This document shows positions 35,233-47,582 of a DNA stretch of 64,000 nt, one piece after another; positions within the stretch are counted from its first letter, which is position 1, and every line of letters starts with the position of its first letter. The stretch comes from Candidula unifasciata (Eukaryota > Mollusca > Gastropoda > Stylommatophora > Geomitridae), in assembly GCA_905116865.2 (NCBI GenBank), contig CAJHNH020000787.1, positions 132,001 through 196,000 of the forward strand, written 5' to 3'. The position numbers and the translations under genes are program-made. The notes under the pieces were generated by a model. It had not been told where the DNA came from and searched no databases. It saw nothing but the letters and a program-made list of their open reading frames with translations.

Positions 35233-35757
35233 AAGTCAGGGTCAGCCAGTATCTCTCGAGTGAGACAGACAGAGCACCGTGCAACAATCAGGCGTCAAGG
35301 TCTGAGTAAGGCTTGTGGTTACGGTATAGCTCAAAGATATAGCCCCGCTAGCGAAGTAAGGCTAAGAGGACTGGATGCTCCAATAGTAACTGTTCTGGCT
35401 GACAGCGCAAGGAGACATAGGATCATTATGAAAACAGAACAGTAGGGATGCCGACGAGAGATGTGTGCTAGAGGGAATTTGTGTTAGAAATCTTGTCGGT
35501 CATCGAAGTCCTTCGACAGGCTAATGTGCTGTGGGCACATGCTGGATAACGAGCAAGTGAAGTCCGTTTCCAGTCCCACAACTCTGGGCTCGCTGTACAG
35601 CCGAACAGGGCGAACTCTTCTATCCACTGGACCTTAATATTATTTCAGCAGACGACAACGGCTCTATTTTACTGAGCATATTCATTAGGTCACTAAGAAA
35701 GCATGACACAGTCAAGGTTTTACTAAAATAAAACAATTTAAACAGCGACAATAAGTC

Positions 35758-35803
<46 letters not shown>

Positions 35804-36170
35804 CACATAGTTCCTTTTGTACGTACTTTGAATTCATTCATTAGTTTGTAAATTCAGAGGCATGTCACGTGTTGCATATTTTATTCTAAGAGACTCTTAA
35901 CAACAACAACAACAAAAAGAAGATGAGGATAAAGAGGAAGGAGGAATAGGAAGACATAAGGGAGAGACTTAGAGTACAGTATTTGCCGTCAGGCGTTAAA
36001 AGCAATGATAAAATCTGGAAATGTGAAGCGGTGTCATTGCACACGGTTGTAAACCATAAGTTCTCTGCCACCAGTACGGACAGCTGATAAGAGACTGTCC
36101 GCCTGTGTCGCCTTCCGCACGACACTCCGCAGGTAATGCGACGTTCCTCAGTTTACCCAATAGTGTAAAC
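35231..36170. other. no gene recognised; (GT)n at 35,761-35,802
   Basis: Mixed sequence with one GT array and short open frames without domains. Confidence 0.5.
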
Positions 36171-36179
36171 TTTTGATAT

Positions 36180-36302
36180 TTCCTAGAGGCTGGGTGAACC
36201 GGTTTCGAACACCAGTCTTGGGCTTTAGCGAGTCGCAGCTGGATTTGAAAGCGAGTCTCCTATCATCTGCGCTAACGCAGCCCCCTTGTTAGGCAGTGCG
36301 AG
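36180..36302 (-). mobile_element. tRNA-like SINE fragment
   Basis: Reverse strand reads GGGGGCTGCGTTAGCGCAGA with GATGATAGGAGAC and TTTCAAATCC, a box A and degraded box B. There is no matched acceptor stem, so this is not a tRNA gene. Confidence 0.45.
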
Positions 36303-37245
36303 ATGCGAATCAATAACGTGTTCATCTTCATCACAAGCTTTCCTTTCTGTTTGAAAAAAAAATCACTGAAAGTCAGTTTAGTAACTAACGAACCTCTTGT
36401 CATCTCTGCTGATTAAACTGATCCACACCAGAAGGGTATTAATGAAGACACAGGTTATGTTTATAGTAGCTAAACAAAATAATGTTCGGTTAGCATCTGA
36501 TTTGATTTCTAACATTGTCACTGTAATGTTTTTAGGTCCCGTTACCTAATGCGGTAAGTTGTAAGATTAGAGCGCTATCTCATTTCATGGTATTATGTTG
36601 ATTGCTATTTTAGGTTGTCTTGTTTCAGTCTGCGCAAGCTGTAACGTGCAGTAAGGGGCGAGAAAAGCTGAACCTTAATAAGATTTCGGCTCTTGTCATG
36701 GCCGAAAAAATGTGTTAGTTTAAAATAGCCTTTACCTTTTTGCAAATTATGTTGCGAAAGTAATTTAATTTTTGTTGGCATTCCATTTAATGGTTCTAAA
36801 ATCTCATGTTACTACATGTATTTTCTTGGTTTTTTTTTTACAATGAATTATGATATACTCAATTATACTTTCGTCAATGTCATTTCGTACCATCACTTCT
36901 GTAATCACAGAGGCTGAAGAGAAACATTTAATGTAATATATGTCAGGTTATTTATTGTGGATCTTTATACTGACACTTATAAAGTTGGTAGAAGTTGTAC
37001 ATACCATTGATTTATCCCTTACCTATATTTATTCAGCTGAATCTTTTCTCTCCGTAAATATTATTGTAAGATATATTTAAACTCTCTGATTGCCACATAA
37101 CTGCATTTGTTTGTTTGTTGATGGCTGATGTCATTTCGTTCTGTCCCCACTTGCAACTGAAATCACAGGTACAATAGTTTACCAACAAACAGTTCTGCAG
37201 TTACAATCACAACGACCCATATCTGAAAATTCATTTCCTTAGACT
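36303..37245. other. no gene recognised
   Basis: AT-rich; nothing identifiable. Confidence 0.5.
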
Positions 37246-37264
37246 TATATATATATATATATAT

Positions 37265-37323
<59 letters not shown>

Positions 37324-37345
37324 TATATACATATATACACATATA
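37246..37345. repeat. (TA)n microsatellite
   Basis: TA array with GA and CA interruptions. Confidence 0.96.
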
Positions 37346-37975
37346 CATATTGCTTAGTTAGTTGTGTCCTGTTTATACTTTACTTTTCTGACTTACTGAA
37401 CATTTCTAGACCGACTTATGCCAGTGTTTGATAGTTTACAAGTTCACTTTGTTTTCTTCCTTATTTCAACAGAAAACCTATTTTAATGTCATTAAAAAAT
37501 TATAATTAATATCTTTAAAAATATTATTACCCTCCTATGTAATTAATTAAATTAACAGAAAAAGGAAACAATTTTCTTTCAAGTATTTTTTTTTAAGCCC
37601 TACTTTTTATTGGACTAATCTTTGTCATTTGTGTGTTCTTTTTCAGTTTCTACCAGAGTTTGTAGGTTCATGTTCTGTCAGTTCTATCTAATTATGTATT
37701 TTTTTTTTATACCATGCACGTTATATTACTTTCTAATCATCGATTGTTGCTACATGTAGCGGTGGAAAAGATATCATATCACACATTCAAACGAGCTACT
37801 CCAGCTAGTGTGAATTTAGTGTGTTCCTTATGTTGAGAACTGTCAACAATTGTTGGCATTTTATAGAAAATTAAAAAAAAAAAAAAAAAAAAAAAAATAC
37901 AACATAAGAACCATTTGACAACTGGCACACTTATGTGGCAGAAGGCCAAGAATAAATTACACTAGTGCGGGTTGG
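37346..37975. other. no gene recognised; 29-bp poly-A at 37,869-37,897
   Basis: AT-rich with a long A run that could be the tail of an old retroposed copy; no body recognised. Confidence 0.45.
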
Positions 37976-37979
37976 TTGG

Positions 37980-38228
37980 TCATTTACCAAGTGTCAGTGG
38001 CGATAGCCATTTTTTATTGTATCTGTAGAAGTACGCGAACGTAACGTTAGTGTCAGGTGGGCCTGATCCCAGCATGTATTGGGCGTTTTGAAATACTTGT
38101 CGAAGCGAGACCGCTACTGATCTTCGGTAGGCATGAATTAATAGAAGAAAGTAAACCATGTTAGAAGCATACACAACATGAGTACACAACAGGAGTATAT
38201 CAACCGTCATTAGAAGTTCCCCCTTCAA
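37980..38228 (-). CDS. small ORF of unknown function; weak exon candidate
   Basis: An 82-codon minus-strand frame that is not built of simple repeats. After an internal ATG (38,210) it has a hydrophobic stretch (DILLLCTHVVYAS..MVYFLLL) that could be a signal peptide or membrane segment, then a mixed region with NVTFAYFYRYNKKW and one N-glycosylation-type NVT. The sequence TTGGTAAATG at the end of the frame resembles a splice donor. There are no matching exons, promoter or homology that I can see. It is more likely chance than gene. Confidence 0.15.
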   Translation of the reverse strand: MKGELLMTVDILLLCTHVVYASNMVYFLLLIHAYRRSVAVSLRQVFQNAQYMLGSGPPDTNVTFAYFYRYNKKWLSPLTLGK

Positions 38229-38880
38229 CTAACGTTTATGTTCGTTACCTTTAAATACTTTCAGGAGGTTTTGCCGATCTAGGTAATGACTGCTGACCCT
38301 CAGGACTCTCCTGATGTGCTTGCAAACTTATTACAGGCAAAACGAGGAATTGTTTAAATTACTGACATTTGCTAACTGATGATTGCTGCTACTTAGCGCA
38401 AACCAGCCACCATGCACTAAGCTGGGTAACCTTGACAATACAGACCTAGAGTGAGCTAACTTCTCACACCAGCCGAGCACCTCGTCGCCAACTCGCCAGT
38501 GACTTGTTATGACACCTGAAGCCCCACAAATGCGGTGTTTTTTACTCGTTCACGGGTCACGGCTCTACCTCAGCACCAGCCCGCCCGTGTGAAGCCAGCT
38601 CTCCTCTCTTTGCGAACCCATGCGTCTAGTCGAGGTTTTCCTTTCCCGCCCTGTTACCTGCGTATCTGCTGTGCAGCGTTCCATACTACCATTGGCAGTT
38701 AGAACTTTCAAATTGCATTAGGAGTTATAGCAGCTCCGAATGGCAGAATAGCCGGAATACTTACATGAAACATATTGACAGGTGGACGGTTTGGCCTTTG
38801 AAAGATGTGATAGTTATTTTCAGCTAGACACACCGTCCTGCCTACAGAAATCCCCCCCCCCCACCCCACCCCTACGTCGT
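38229..38880. other. no gene recognised
   Basis: Mixed sequence ending in a C-rich run near 38,852-38,872; nothing identifiable. Confidence 0.5.
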
Positions 38881-38882
38881 TC

Positions 38883-39010
38883 TGGCTACTCCAGTGGTAG
38901 CAGAAAGCTAATGGTGTGCCACCAGCAGTTTTGAAAGCACTGTTGCAGTGACAGTACTAGCCATGAGACTGTAACACCTCAGAACTAACATCTTGCTTTC
39001 CTTCTCGGCG
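38883..39010 (+). mobile_element. SINE-D-like fragment
   Basis: Shares GTGACAGTACTAGCCATG and AACACCTCAGAACTAACA with the body seen at 15.1 and 46.4 kb (GACAGCACTAGCCATG). The tRNA head is not clear. Confidence 0.4.
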
Positions 39011-39960
39011 AAGTGTTAGGTCACAGCAATAATGATTTGGGGTGAGAGGGGCAATGGAGGGGGGGGGGGCGGGGAAGAACAAAGCACACCCCCACATGAA
39101 GCATAAAGACTTTTTTTTTAGCTAATACTATCACAAAAGTAATTCTAGTAGTTGATATCTCTTCAGTAATTGCAATATTCGCCCGAAAGAGCAGAGCAGT
39201 TTAACTGAATAATAAATCTCTTTGTGCACGTAACGTTAGTCTCCCTACGACCCGCCCATACACACTAGCTCACTTCTAATAAGTAGTTCATGAACCTGTC
39301 ATCTTGGCACAAGGTTACGAGAGTGTTCCGCAATGCGGTTGATATCGCGTATTGTATATTTCAGCACGCCAGCGCTTTTACCACTCAAAAAAAAAAAAAA
39401 AATGGAGAAACTGGCCCTAACACAACGCTCCTAGAGAGTGCTGCAACCTATGTCACAGGCATTCTCTTTCTCAGAACTAAAATGTAAATGCAAGACAACG
39501 CAGAAAGCAAACAACAGAGCAGGACAAACCAGTAACCTTCAGTAAAGTCGACCAGCCAACCAACTTGTGAAGGAAAAATGGCCTCCTCTATTTGGGGAGA
39601 TGAACGTTACTTTAACCGATCTCTTTATCGCGTCACGTGTCCATTACATGCATACTTAATGTCAATGTGTGCAAACAGTGAATACATTGGGATTAGAGTA
39701 ATGCTATACGTCTGACAAAAAATTGTTAGTTCAGTTTTTTCGAAATGTAGCTTGTCACAGATGTGCTAATAAGTTTTATTGTAATATTTCCTTTTCGTCA
39801 GCTTCTAACCCAAGTAAGTCTTAACTTAGCGTGTCTCTTTCACAGTTTCCTGTTGTCTAATGATTGTTATAACGATTTTTTTCCCCCGAGCATTTCGTCT
39901 CATATACGCTAAATCCTTTTTTCGTTAGGACTTGAAGGGTGTCAGTTAGTAATAAGTAAA
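39011..39960. other. no gene recognised; G run near 39,059-39,072
   Basis: Mixed sequence with short homopolymers. The 65-codon frame at 39,290-39,487 has no recognisable domain. Confidence 0.5.
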
Positions 39961-39964
39961 CTGA

Positions 39965-40195
39965 AGACGATGTCCACGCGTTCAGGCGTATTGGGCATAT
40001 AGGGCTAGACCTATATTTTATAGACCAATCGGTAATTTTTGAGTGATATGGTCAAAGATCAATTACATAACGTGAAACAAAACAAAGTAACAAGTCACGG
40101 GCTCGTACGTCGCCTTCCGGTGTATTAGGCACATATCCCTTGAACTTTAGTTTGTAGTCGATCGGCGCTGGGTGGCTATTGTGGTCAGCATCAGG
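39965..40195 (-). mobile_element. two SINE-A 3'-end fragments
   Basis: Two minus-strand fragments (about 39,965-40,065 and 40,095-40,195) each show the SINE-A 3' order: GGCGTATTGGGCATAT, then TATTTTATAGACCAATCGG or GTAGTCGATCGGCG, then GTGGTCA. They are diverged and broken. Confidence 0.55.
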
Positions 40196-40345
40196 GGGGC
40201 TGAGTGGTCTCGAGTTATGGTGTCCGCCTCGAGTGCTGGAGGTAACGGTTTCAAGCCCCTGTGCAGGCTGGGTTTTTTCTACGTGGACTTCTAATAATTT
40301 CCTCAGCTCTCTGGGTAGTGAGATCGGACGACCGTGTGTATTGTT
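40196..40345 (+). mobile_element. tRNA-like SINE head
   Basis: GGGGGCTGAGTGGTCTCGAG and ACGGTTTCAAGCCCC give box A- and box B-like elements spaced as in a tRNA with a long variable arm (Leu/Ser type). The following TCCTCAGCTCTCTGGG resembles 49,940-49,957. Confidence 0.5.
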
Positions 40346-40597
40346 GAGCTTAAAAAAATCCTTTGGCTGTTGGAAATCGAAAAAAGTAGCCTAGCGGCGC
40401 TGTCCGATCAAAATATAGAACTAAACATCTACCCAAAGTACTTAGGGATTCTCGCCTTGCAACAGAGTTCGTGCATTGAGTTGAGATTTTTCAGACCCTG
40501 GCTTGAGTTTCTTCTTAAGGGAGCACTTAGAGGTTATACCCGTCTGCCTAATATTTATCCGTCGAATAAACATCAAAATATATGTGGTCAGAATCAA

Positions 40598-40705
40598 TGT
40601 AGTTTAAAAAAAAGGGAAATCAGGATTAGAACCCATAACCTTCCGATCAATGGGCTAGTATCTAATAGCCAGGCCCCTGCGACTTCTGTGAAACAACACA
40701 GCTCT
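40598..40705 (-). mobile_element. tRNA-like SINE head
   Basis: Reverse strand contains GGCCTGGCTATTAGATACTA and box B-like GGGTTCTAATCC, followed by an A-rich run on the 3' side. Confidence 0.5.
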
Positions 40706-41500
40706 ACGTGAAATCCTAAGACACACCATAGCACACCAGCCAGATAGCGGCAGTAGAAGCAGTAGGTGATGTCAGAACGTTATCGTTTGCTAATGTTATG
40801 TAGTGGCTTATAGAGGTCCAGAAACAGAATTCAAATATCTGAAACACTGCAAATCTTGGTGAATAATGCAGGTTAGAGGTGTGAGGAAATGGCTTCAATT
40901 GTATATATAATCAAACTTTGACGAAGCAGCAGGGATGTGGCGTTTTTTTTGTGTTTTTTTTTAAATTGTTAGCGACGAAATTCGTTACATGAAAGGAAAG
41001 AAATAGCTCAAATATATTGGAATAATCTTTAACTGTTGTCTGTCTTAAAAGTATAATGTGCGAGAAGTGGTGCTACAGAACAAAAATTAATGTAATGCTT
41101 TGACAGTTGTAGCCTCAACAACTTTGAAACAATGATGCTTATTCATACTGTACCAGAACCTATTTTTTTTTTTTTTCAGTTATAGAGTATGGTTTAGGAT
41201 TATTCACTTTATCCAACAGCCAATTAGATAATCTAGATCACTTGCAAAAAAAAAAAAGCTAAGCAAATCACTCTGGGTTGTACACGGAATAGACAGACCT
41301 ATGTGTGCATGCAACACATACTTGCCTTGCCATCACTGAATGACAGATTCAGGGTGAAACGGGTCACAATTTACCCTAAAGTAGCAGGAGACTGGAAACA
41401 CTATCTAAGTCGATGGGTAACACTAAGACGCTCGTTCTACGTTCGTCTGTTCGTTTGAAGAAAAACAAAAATTCCAAACTTAGTCCTTTTGTAACAGCCT
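40706..41500. other. no gene recognised
   Basis: AT-rich with poly-T runs at 40,950 and 41,163; nothing identifiable. Confidence 0.5.
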
Positions 41501-43700
41501 GATGGCCTGTTTTTTTTCAAGGACGAGCCATTTGCTATCTGAGCTGGATTTCTTACTTTTGTGGCGATGATTTTCGCCCGAGTTTTCTGTTCGTTGTTAC
41601 CTCATGTCAGCAGCGTGGGCTTGGCGGGCGGCTTGCAGGTTTTTGGGAGTGGACATGGCTGTCCTGAAAAGGACAGCCATATGTGCCTGGGTGGCCTGGA
41701 ACGGGATGGGCGGGAGTGGTCATTCCGGTTGGTATTGCTTCTTAGCGTCGGTGAGCTGGCTTGTTCCACTGGAACTGGGAGTCATGGCGGCTTGGTTGGT
41801 CCTGATTGGCTGCTGGCTTTGTCGTGTTAGGGCGGTAGGTCAAAATCTGCAGTGACGTCTATTTGGCGTTCCATGCCTCCTTTGTTTCCATCTTGCCTCC
41901 AACATCTGTGTCTGGGCAGCTTGCAGCTGTTCATGGAGCCCATTTAGCTTTGCGTAGAAGGCTTTCTTTTCCTCGGCGGGCAGCGAATCGACCTTATCAT
42001 ACTTCTCGTCGTCAAAAGAGATGCAGTAGCGGTTCTTGTAGAGTTCGAGCTTGTGCGGGTGTAATTCTTTGTTAAAATCTTTATGCATCTTTAGGACGTC
42101 GGCCTCGCTTATGTCCTTGGGGATTACAGTTTCTTTTCCTTCTAGGCTTGTTGCGGTCTCCTCTGCGGTCGGAATCGCTTCTAAGGTGCTGTTTTGGTCC
42201 GCGGCTCGTGTTGTTTCAGCGGACTGTGCTTCTTGGCTTTCATCTGGTTGGGTGTGGTCTTCCTCTCCCTGCACATTATTTTCATCTTCCAGGGTGGCAG
42301 TTTGTTTTGTTTTCTGGTGGTTTTCGAAGGATTGCCTTTTCCTTTCTGCTTCTTTCTTTGCATTTTTTCTGGCGTCCATCACTTTGTTGGTGGCTTGTAG
42401 TGCGGCGATCAGTTTGGTGCAGTCTTCCTTAGTCTCTGCTAGCTCTGCTTTGCCTGCTATCAGTTCGTTCTTGATGGTGGTGACTTCGGATTTTAGTTTT
42501 GTTTGATCATCTTGCAGTTTGTTTCTTTCATTTTCTTGAGTTCTGTCAGCGTCGCCATGAGTTCGATCTTGAAAGCCATCATCTCGATATTCTCTTTTTC
42601 CAGTCTTATCTGTGCTTCAAGTGATGACTGCAGGATTCCTCTCAGGTCTGTCATGTCGTCCCGTTCTTGGTCCATTTGCTTCCTGATTATTGTGTTCTCT
42701 TTCTTGAGGTTCTGGATTTCCTCCTTTAGAAGCAGAATTTCCTTGCTGATCGTGTGGCATTCGACTGTCGGCCTGGGCTGCTCAGCTCTGCGTCGATACT
42801 CTTGGTTAGAGGCGGTTCTGGTGGTGGTGTACATCTTGGCCCTCTTGATATCCTTTAAGTACGGGCTTCCCTGGTACCTGGCGCTGTGGCTCCCTGAGCA
42901 GTTGGAGCATTTTCGATTGTTGTTAGGTTTCTTGAAGTCCGAGTCCGTTTTAGCAATGCTGCATTCCTTAAAATCATGCGGGCCAGCGTAGTAACGGCAA
43001 ATTGGGCTGCTGCGGCATGTCGCGGCGGTGTGACACCCCTGTTGCAGCGTGAACACTGGATGATGTTGCTGTGGGCTCCAGGCTGCTGTCTTCGTAGGCG
43101 GGTGCCGGTAACTATCTGCGCCACGACTGGGGCGGCTTTAGGTGGTGGCTCCACGATAGGGGAGGCTTCTGGTGCTGGCGCCACGATGGGGGCGGCTTCA
43201 GTTGCTGGCCTCGGTGAGCGAGGCACCGCGATAGGGGCGCCTGCCGGTGATGCTGCTGGCATGGCCATCCTCTTCCTTGGTGTAGGTGCGGCTTGCTGTT
43301 TTTTTCCCATGATGGGAAAAAAAAACAACGCTGGTTAATTGCGATCTATACCGAAAGCTAGGTTCTTACGCAGTCGGCAAGGCTTGTTAGAGTGTTCTGA
43401 AAAGGACACCCAAGCGTGCTTTCTCCTCAGTTCTCTAGACAATCGTTTCACAAATGGCTGGTATGACTGGCTCTTCAACAATGATGTGCTCCTGGGCTGC
43501 TAATAACCCAAACGCAGACGAGAACCGATAGCGTAGTCGAGCCAAAAATCAAGCGAGTATTGACCAGTATCTAGCAATCGATAATCAGGCTACTAATAGG
43601 TAGTTAGCGAGCTAACGAGAGACACGTGGCTGATCGGGCGGTTGAGCGAGCGAGTGAGAGCTGTGTGCGACTGGGCTGTCTGCGCTGGAATGATCACGCT
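41500..43700 (-). mobile_element. LINE segment carrying ORF1 but no ORF2
   Basis: GC-richer block. A minus-strand ORF1 relic occupies 43,328-41,840. About 370 bp upstream could be its 5' leader. Downstream, 41,840-41,500 is non-coding and ends in sequence without EN or RT motifs. Outer limits are uncertain. Confidence 0.6.
41840..43328 (-). pseudogene. LINE ORF1-type protein: Pro/Ala-rich N-term, zinc knuckles, coiled coil
   Basis: Three overlapping minus frames form one ~480-codon product with two frameshifts (near 43,040 and near 42,500). From ATG at about 43,310 (MGKKQQAAPTPRKR): a Pro/Ala-rich low-complexity part; cysteine knuckles CSRC..GCHTAATC, CRYYAGPHDFKEC and CSNCSGSH (about 43,050-42,890), the CCHC series of jockey/I-type ORF1 proteins; then a long coiled coil (ILLLKEEIQNLKKENTIIRK to KLIAALQATNK) and a Glu/Gln/Lys-rich part with DFNKELHPHKLELYKNRYC before the stop at 41,840. 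Such proteins bind element RNA. Frames antisense to it are shadows. Confidence 0.85.
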
Positions 43701-44290
43701 CATTCTAAAGAGACATGCTTCTTAAATGGCACTCCCCAACGGGAACGGGTCAATAGTGCCTTGGCCAGATAAAAAAGAGTCGTGGGAAAGTGTTGAAAAG
43801 GGGAAACTGTGTCCTGTGAATGAGCGAATGATTGTTGAGAATCTATTGATGAGAAAGCGAACAGGCGAACGCGGGATAGAAGGGAACGCATTCTCTGTGA
43901 GACAGCGAAAGGGTGCGAGCAGTTGGGCCCGGTGATGGTTTTGCGTAAATCTGAACAGTTGACAGCGGAAACGAATATCTGGCATATGCAAAGAAGAATG
44001 GCTGATCCGACGAGGAAAGCCTGTTAATGACTGAAGTAAAAAGGAAATGTTTGTTGTGTATCAATAACTACAGGCAGAAGTGAATGGCAAGTACATGCTG
44101 AATCAAGGTAATACAGATGAATAGTTTCATTAGCACCTGAGTCGACCTGTATAAAGAGAAAACCTTTGTAGACGGTCTACGATAGCGACCGCGTCGACGC
44201 GACTGATAAACGATCGGAAATGAACATCTGTGTGATTCAACTAGTCTTGCACTTGACGTGTCGTTGATCAACACTCACCATGTGCAGCTC
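43701..44290. other. no gene recognised
   Basis: Mixed sequence; overlapping open frames on both strands without domains. It may be part of a LINE upstream of the RNase H relic. Confidence 0.4.
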
Positions 44291-44294
44291 GACA

Positions 44295-44840
44295 GATATA
44301 CAAAGGCGAGTCATTGTACGTATTTACACAGATGGATCTGTAGTGAGAGGTAAGCAAAGTGTATACGAAAACATTGCACAGGGGAATGGAAGTTGTTCAA
44401 ATATGTTTAGAAAAGGTTTTTAAAAAAAATGCTGAACAATGAATTAGGCACTGACATTATGAAAGTAGAAAGTAATACAGCCTGACATGCTGTCATTATG
44501 TACCATCTCACAGAACATGCTTCGGGGAAAAAAAAAAAAAAAACAATGTCTTCAACAGCGTGACTTGCGTCTCTTAATGATACTTTTACAAGAAGCATCT
44601 TGTGAACTTTATGCACAGGATATTCCAGGGACTGGTAATGAGCCGACCAGTAAATTAGCTGCTGCTGTCCCTCTGGGCAGTGAGCTGCTTTAGTATAACG
44701 CGGACGTGGCGAAGTCTCTTTGGGATCCCGCAAACATTGCAGCGGAACAGACAAAAATCGTCTTTCTAGGTAATTATTCAGCAGATCAGTGGGTCTCCAA
44801 AATATTCTACTCGCAAGAGGAAACACATGCGAACTGGTAA
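44295..44840 (+). mobile_element. RNase H relic of an I-like LINE
   Basis: Plus strand reads RVIVRIYTDGSVVRGKQS at about 44,310-44,365, with an intact YTDGS, and further on DIPGTGNEPTSKLAAAVPLG near 44,625-44,690 (normally PGHAGVxGNExADxLA). SELL..YNADVAKSLWDPANI follows and recalls SAPLGGELI in the 63.5-kb copy. The middle of the domain is disrupted and partly missing. Confidence 0.72.
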
Positions 44841-44844
44841 CAAT

Positions 44845-45257
44845 GTTGCACTGGCACCGCCAGTGTCCCATGGCTACACAGATACAACACTTTTTATCTA
44901 TAAGCAAATGTGCATTTATATTGAGATCGTTATTGGCTAAATGTATTCGTTAGATTTCTTCTCTATAGTATTTATTTATTCCATGCTTTAATTTCTTATC
45001 TTTAGTTTGATATCTTGAGTTTACTCTCAACCAGCTGCATATTGTACTGTACTCTTTAAACATACTTCCCATCTGTGTCGTTTGACATTACGCCGGTATT
45101 TCATCACATGTTCTCAAACTCACTGTATAAAAATTGTACCTGAATTTTGTGTTTAAATGTAATACTTTGTTAATAATGTGAGCGACCAAAGTATTTAGCG
45201 GTCGGCCGCCATTAAAAAAAAAAAAAATGTATAAAGGATGAAAATTTAAATTAATAG

Positions 45258-45308
<51 letters not shown>

Positions 45309-46250
45309 AAACCAGATAAACAAAGCTTACCTTGTCTTTTAGTTCAGATAGAGCGATAATATTGTCATGTTTTATTTTATTTCTCATAGTATAATATTGT
45401 AAGTCATACATTATATACAATTAATTATTCTCTTTATCGCATTGTCTTATCTCTAGCCGCAATTTGATGTTACAGTTTAGTTAATTACTTAGTTAAAATA
45501 GTTATGTCGTACGTGTAAAGATTACCTCAAAAGCAGTTTGCATATTCGGGTAAACTGGAATAAATGTCCTGTTGTGGCAATATTTCTTCAAAATGTTGCT
45601 CTTAAGTGAGATATATTGTCTTTGTCTCCAGATCATGGGATTCGTAAGTTGCATGTCAGTCCTTAAAATACTGTCTATCGACATCAAGTGGTTTATGTCT
45701 TTGTGTAATATACATTAACCGTTTTGCATGGCTGCTAGCCAATTGCATCTAACTATTGGAATCACGGAAAAGAACGTTTGACCAACATTCGTTTTTAGCC
45801 GGTCTTGAAGACCTTGCAAAATGTCCCTCGAAATGTTAACTTGTTATTACCTGCAGTTTAGATACTGCAATATCACGAGGACCCTAACAGAAATGAACAT
45901 CAGCTTGTAAATGCATTAGAAAAAGCTCACAAACTCTTCTTACATCTCAAAAACTTCCTGAGGAAAATGATTAAGAGAGTGAAAAAAAAAAAGAAGACGC
46001 TGCTATACAAGATTACTCCAATGCCTGCATCATCTGTTAAAGAGTCAACGCCCTTCTAAATACATGCAATTGCAAGTGGCAATAGCAATGTAAGTGCCAG
46101 TTAACTAATATTAGTCGAACTAGGAGAAAGATAGGGAAATGTAGTAGCATAAAACATTCCTGAATGTCTCCAGAAACACTAGGGTGGAAATAATGCAAGT
46201 ATGTCAGGATCAACTAGTAAGAAAGAACCAACTAGCCGTCTGTTGCTAGA
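44845..46250. other. no gene recognised; (CA)n at 45,260-45,308
   Basis: AT-rich, one CA array and short open frames only. Confidence 0.5.
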
Positions 46251-46254
46251 TTCT

Positions 46255-46445
46255 GGGCACTTCATTAATAGTGACTGTGCCCTTTGGGCTCTCAATCCGG
46301 AGACCTGAGTTAGAATCCTCGGTAAGTTCGGGATATTTTTCTGTCGGGACAAAAAAAATCTTCACTTGTACAGTCGTGGCTACAGCACTAGCCATGTGAC
46401 CGTAAATGCACAGGCTCAAAGACCTCCATGCTAACACAGGAAAAG
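46255..46445 (+). mobile_element. SINE-D copy
   Basis: Head with GGAGACCTGAGTTAGAATCC (degraded box B) and body GTCGTGGCTACAGCACTAGC, the same order as at 14,990-15,110. Confidence 0.6.
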
Positions 46446-46785
46446 ACAGTTATTAGCTGTTTTTTTTATTTTTTATTCCTCTTGTGTTAATCACAAAAAT
46501 ATATTTTAATACATTTTACACTGCTGTTGTAATCGTGTCTTTATCATGAACTTCTACTGGTGAGAGGAGAGTATGGCTAGAGAGAGCTAGTCGAGTTGGG
46601 GACACTCCTCGGTGAGTGTTTCAGGATCTCAGTTTAGATGGAAATAAAAGAGATCCCCTTTTCTCCAACGAACATGTCGGAGGATTAAACTAATTAAGGG
46701 TGGCACCTTCAAAGTCAAAGTGCATCTGCCTGAAAAAAAAATATTGAATGCATGTTGCATGAATGAATGAAGGATTATATAAATT
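46446..46785. other. no gene recognised
   Basis: AT-rich spacer. Confidence 0.5.
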
Positions 46786-47100
46786 ATGAATTAACATCAC
46801 TCTACCTAGGACATTCTCACAAGTGGCCCGTCCTCATCTTGAGCAGCCGACGATAAGTCGACATACTAATAGCACCAGCTGCCAGCTGATGGTTTCCCTT
46901 GGATGCTGGATATCATCCAGAGCTTCTATACACAACCAGTTAAAAAGTCTTTCGATGTATGGATTATCTATATGTTTTACCTCACTGTCCATTTGATCAA
47001 AGAGAGCCTTCCCCACGACCACTTTATTGTATAGTACCTCACGTCCAGACACGCGGCAGCAGCTAATCTATCAGTCTGCTTGTTACCTTGCACATCTAAA
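46785..47100 (-). mobile_element. RNase H / C-terminal relic of the I-like LINE
   Basis: Minus strand reads VQGNKQTDRLAAAACL near 47,090-47,040 (normally VxGNExADRLA), then a 72-codon open frame (47,052-46,834) with EVLYNKVVVGKALFDQ.. and a tail that corresponds in position to the C-termini at 6.4 and 63.2 kb. It ends in a GTGATGTTAATTC-type tail. Confidence 0.65.
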
Positions 47101-47580
47101 TCTCGTAGATAGAAAATCCATGAGACGCTTCTAATCTGGCTTTATAAAGTTATGCAAGCCACGCTGAGCGCTTGATGCTACTTTTAAATTGTTTAAGCAT
47201 GCATTATGCTGGTTTTAGAACGCGTTACTGTACCAAGGATGGTAAATGCTCTCTGCATTTGTTTTTATATCCGTGTTTAGGAGCGAGTAACGTGATGTTC
47301 GTTGAACCTCATTTAAATGCCTGACTTCAGACATATTATTGATTCGCTGTTCACGTAAATATTTGGTTCATTTAAACAACGTAATTTACTTTGTGAAATG
47401 ATTTACTTTCTATAACACATAACATCAATGTTCTACTGATATGACATTATTAAACAATTTTGATTACATTTAGGTTATATTTAATTGCCGAAGTTCTTCA
47501 CAGAGCTGTCAATATTACTATGTACTTTTGACCTGTCTACGTTGAAGAAAATGTAACAATACCTCTGACCTAATGTAATA
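47101..47580. other. no gene recognised
   Basis: AT-rich spacer. Confidence 0.5.
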
Positions 47581-47582
47581 AA

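Noticed and set aside
42051..42991. plus-strand 151- and 162-codon frames rich in Ser, Phe and Leu
   Set aside because: Antisense shadows of the LINE ORF1 coiled coil.
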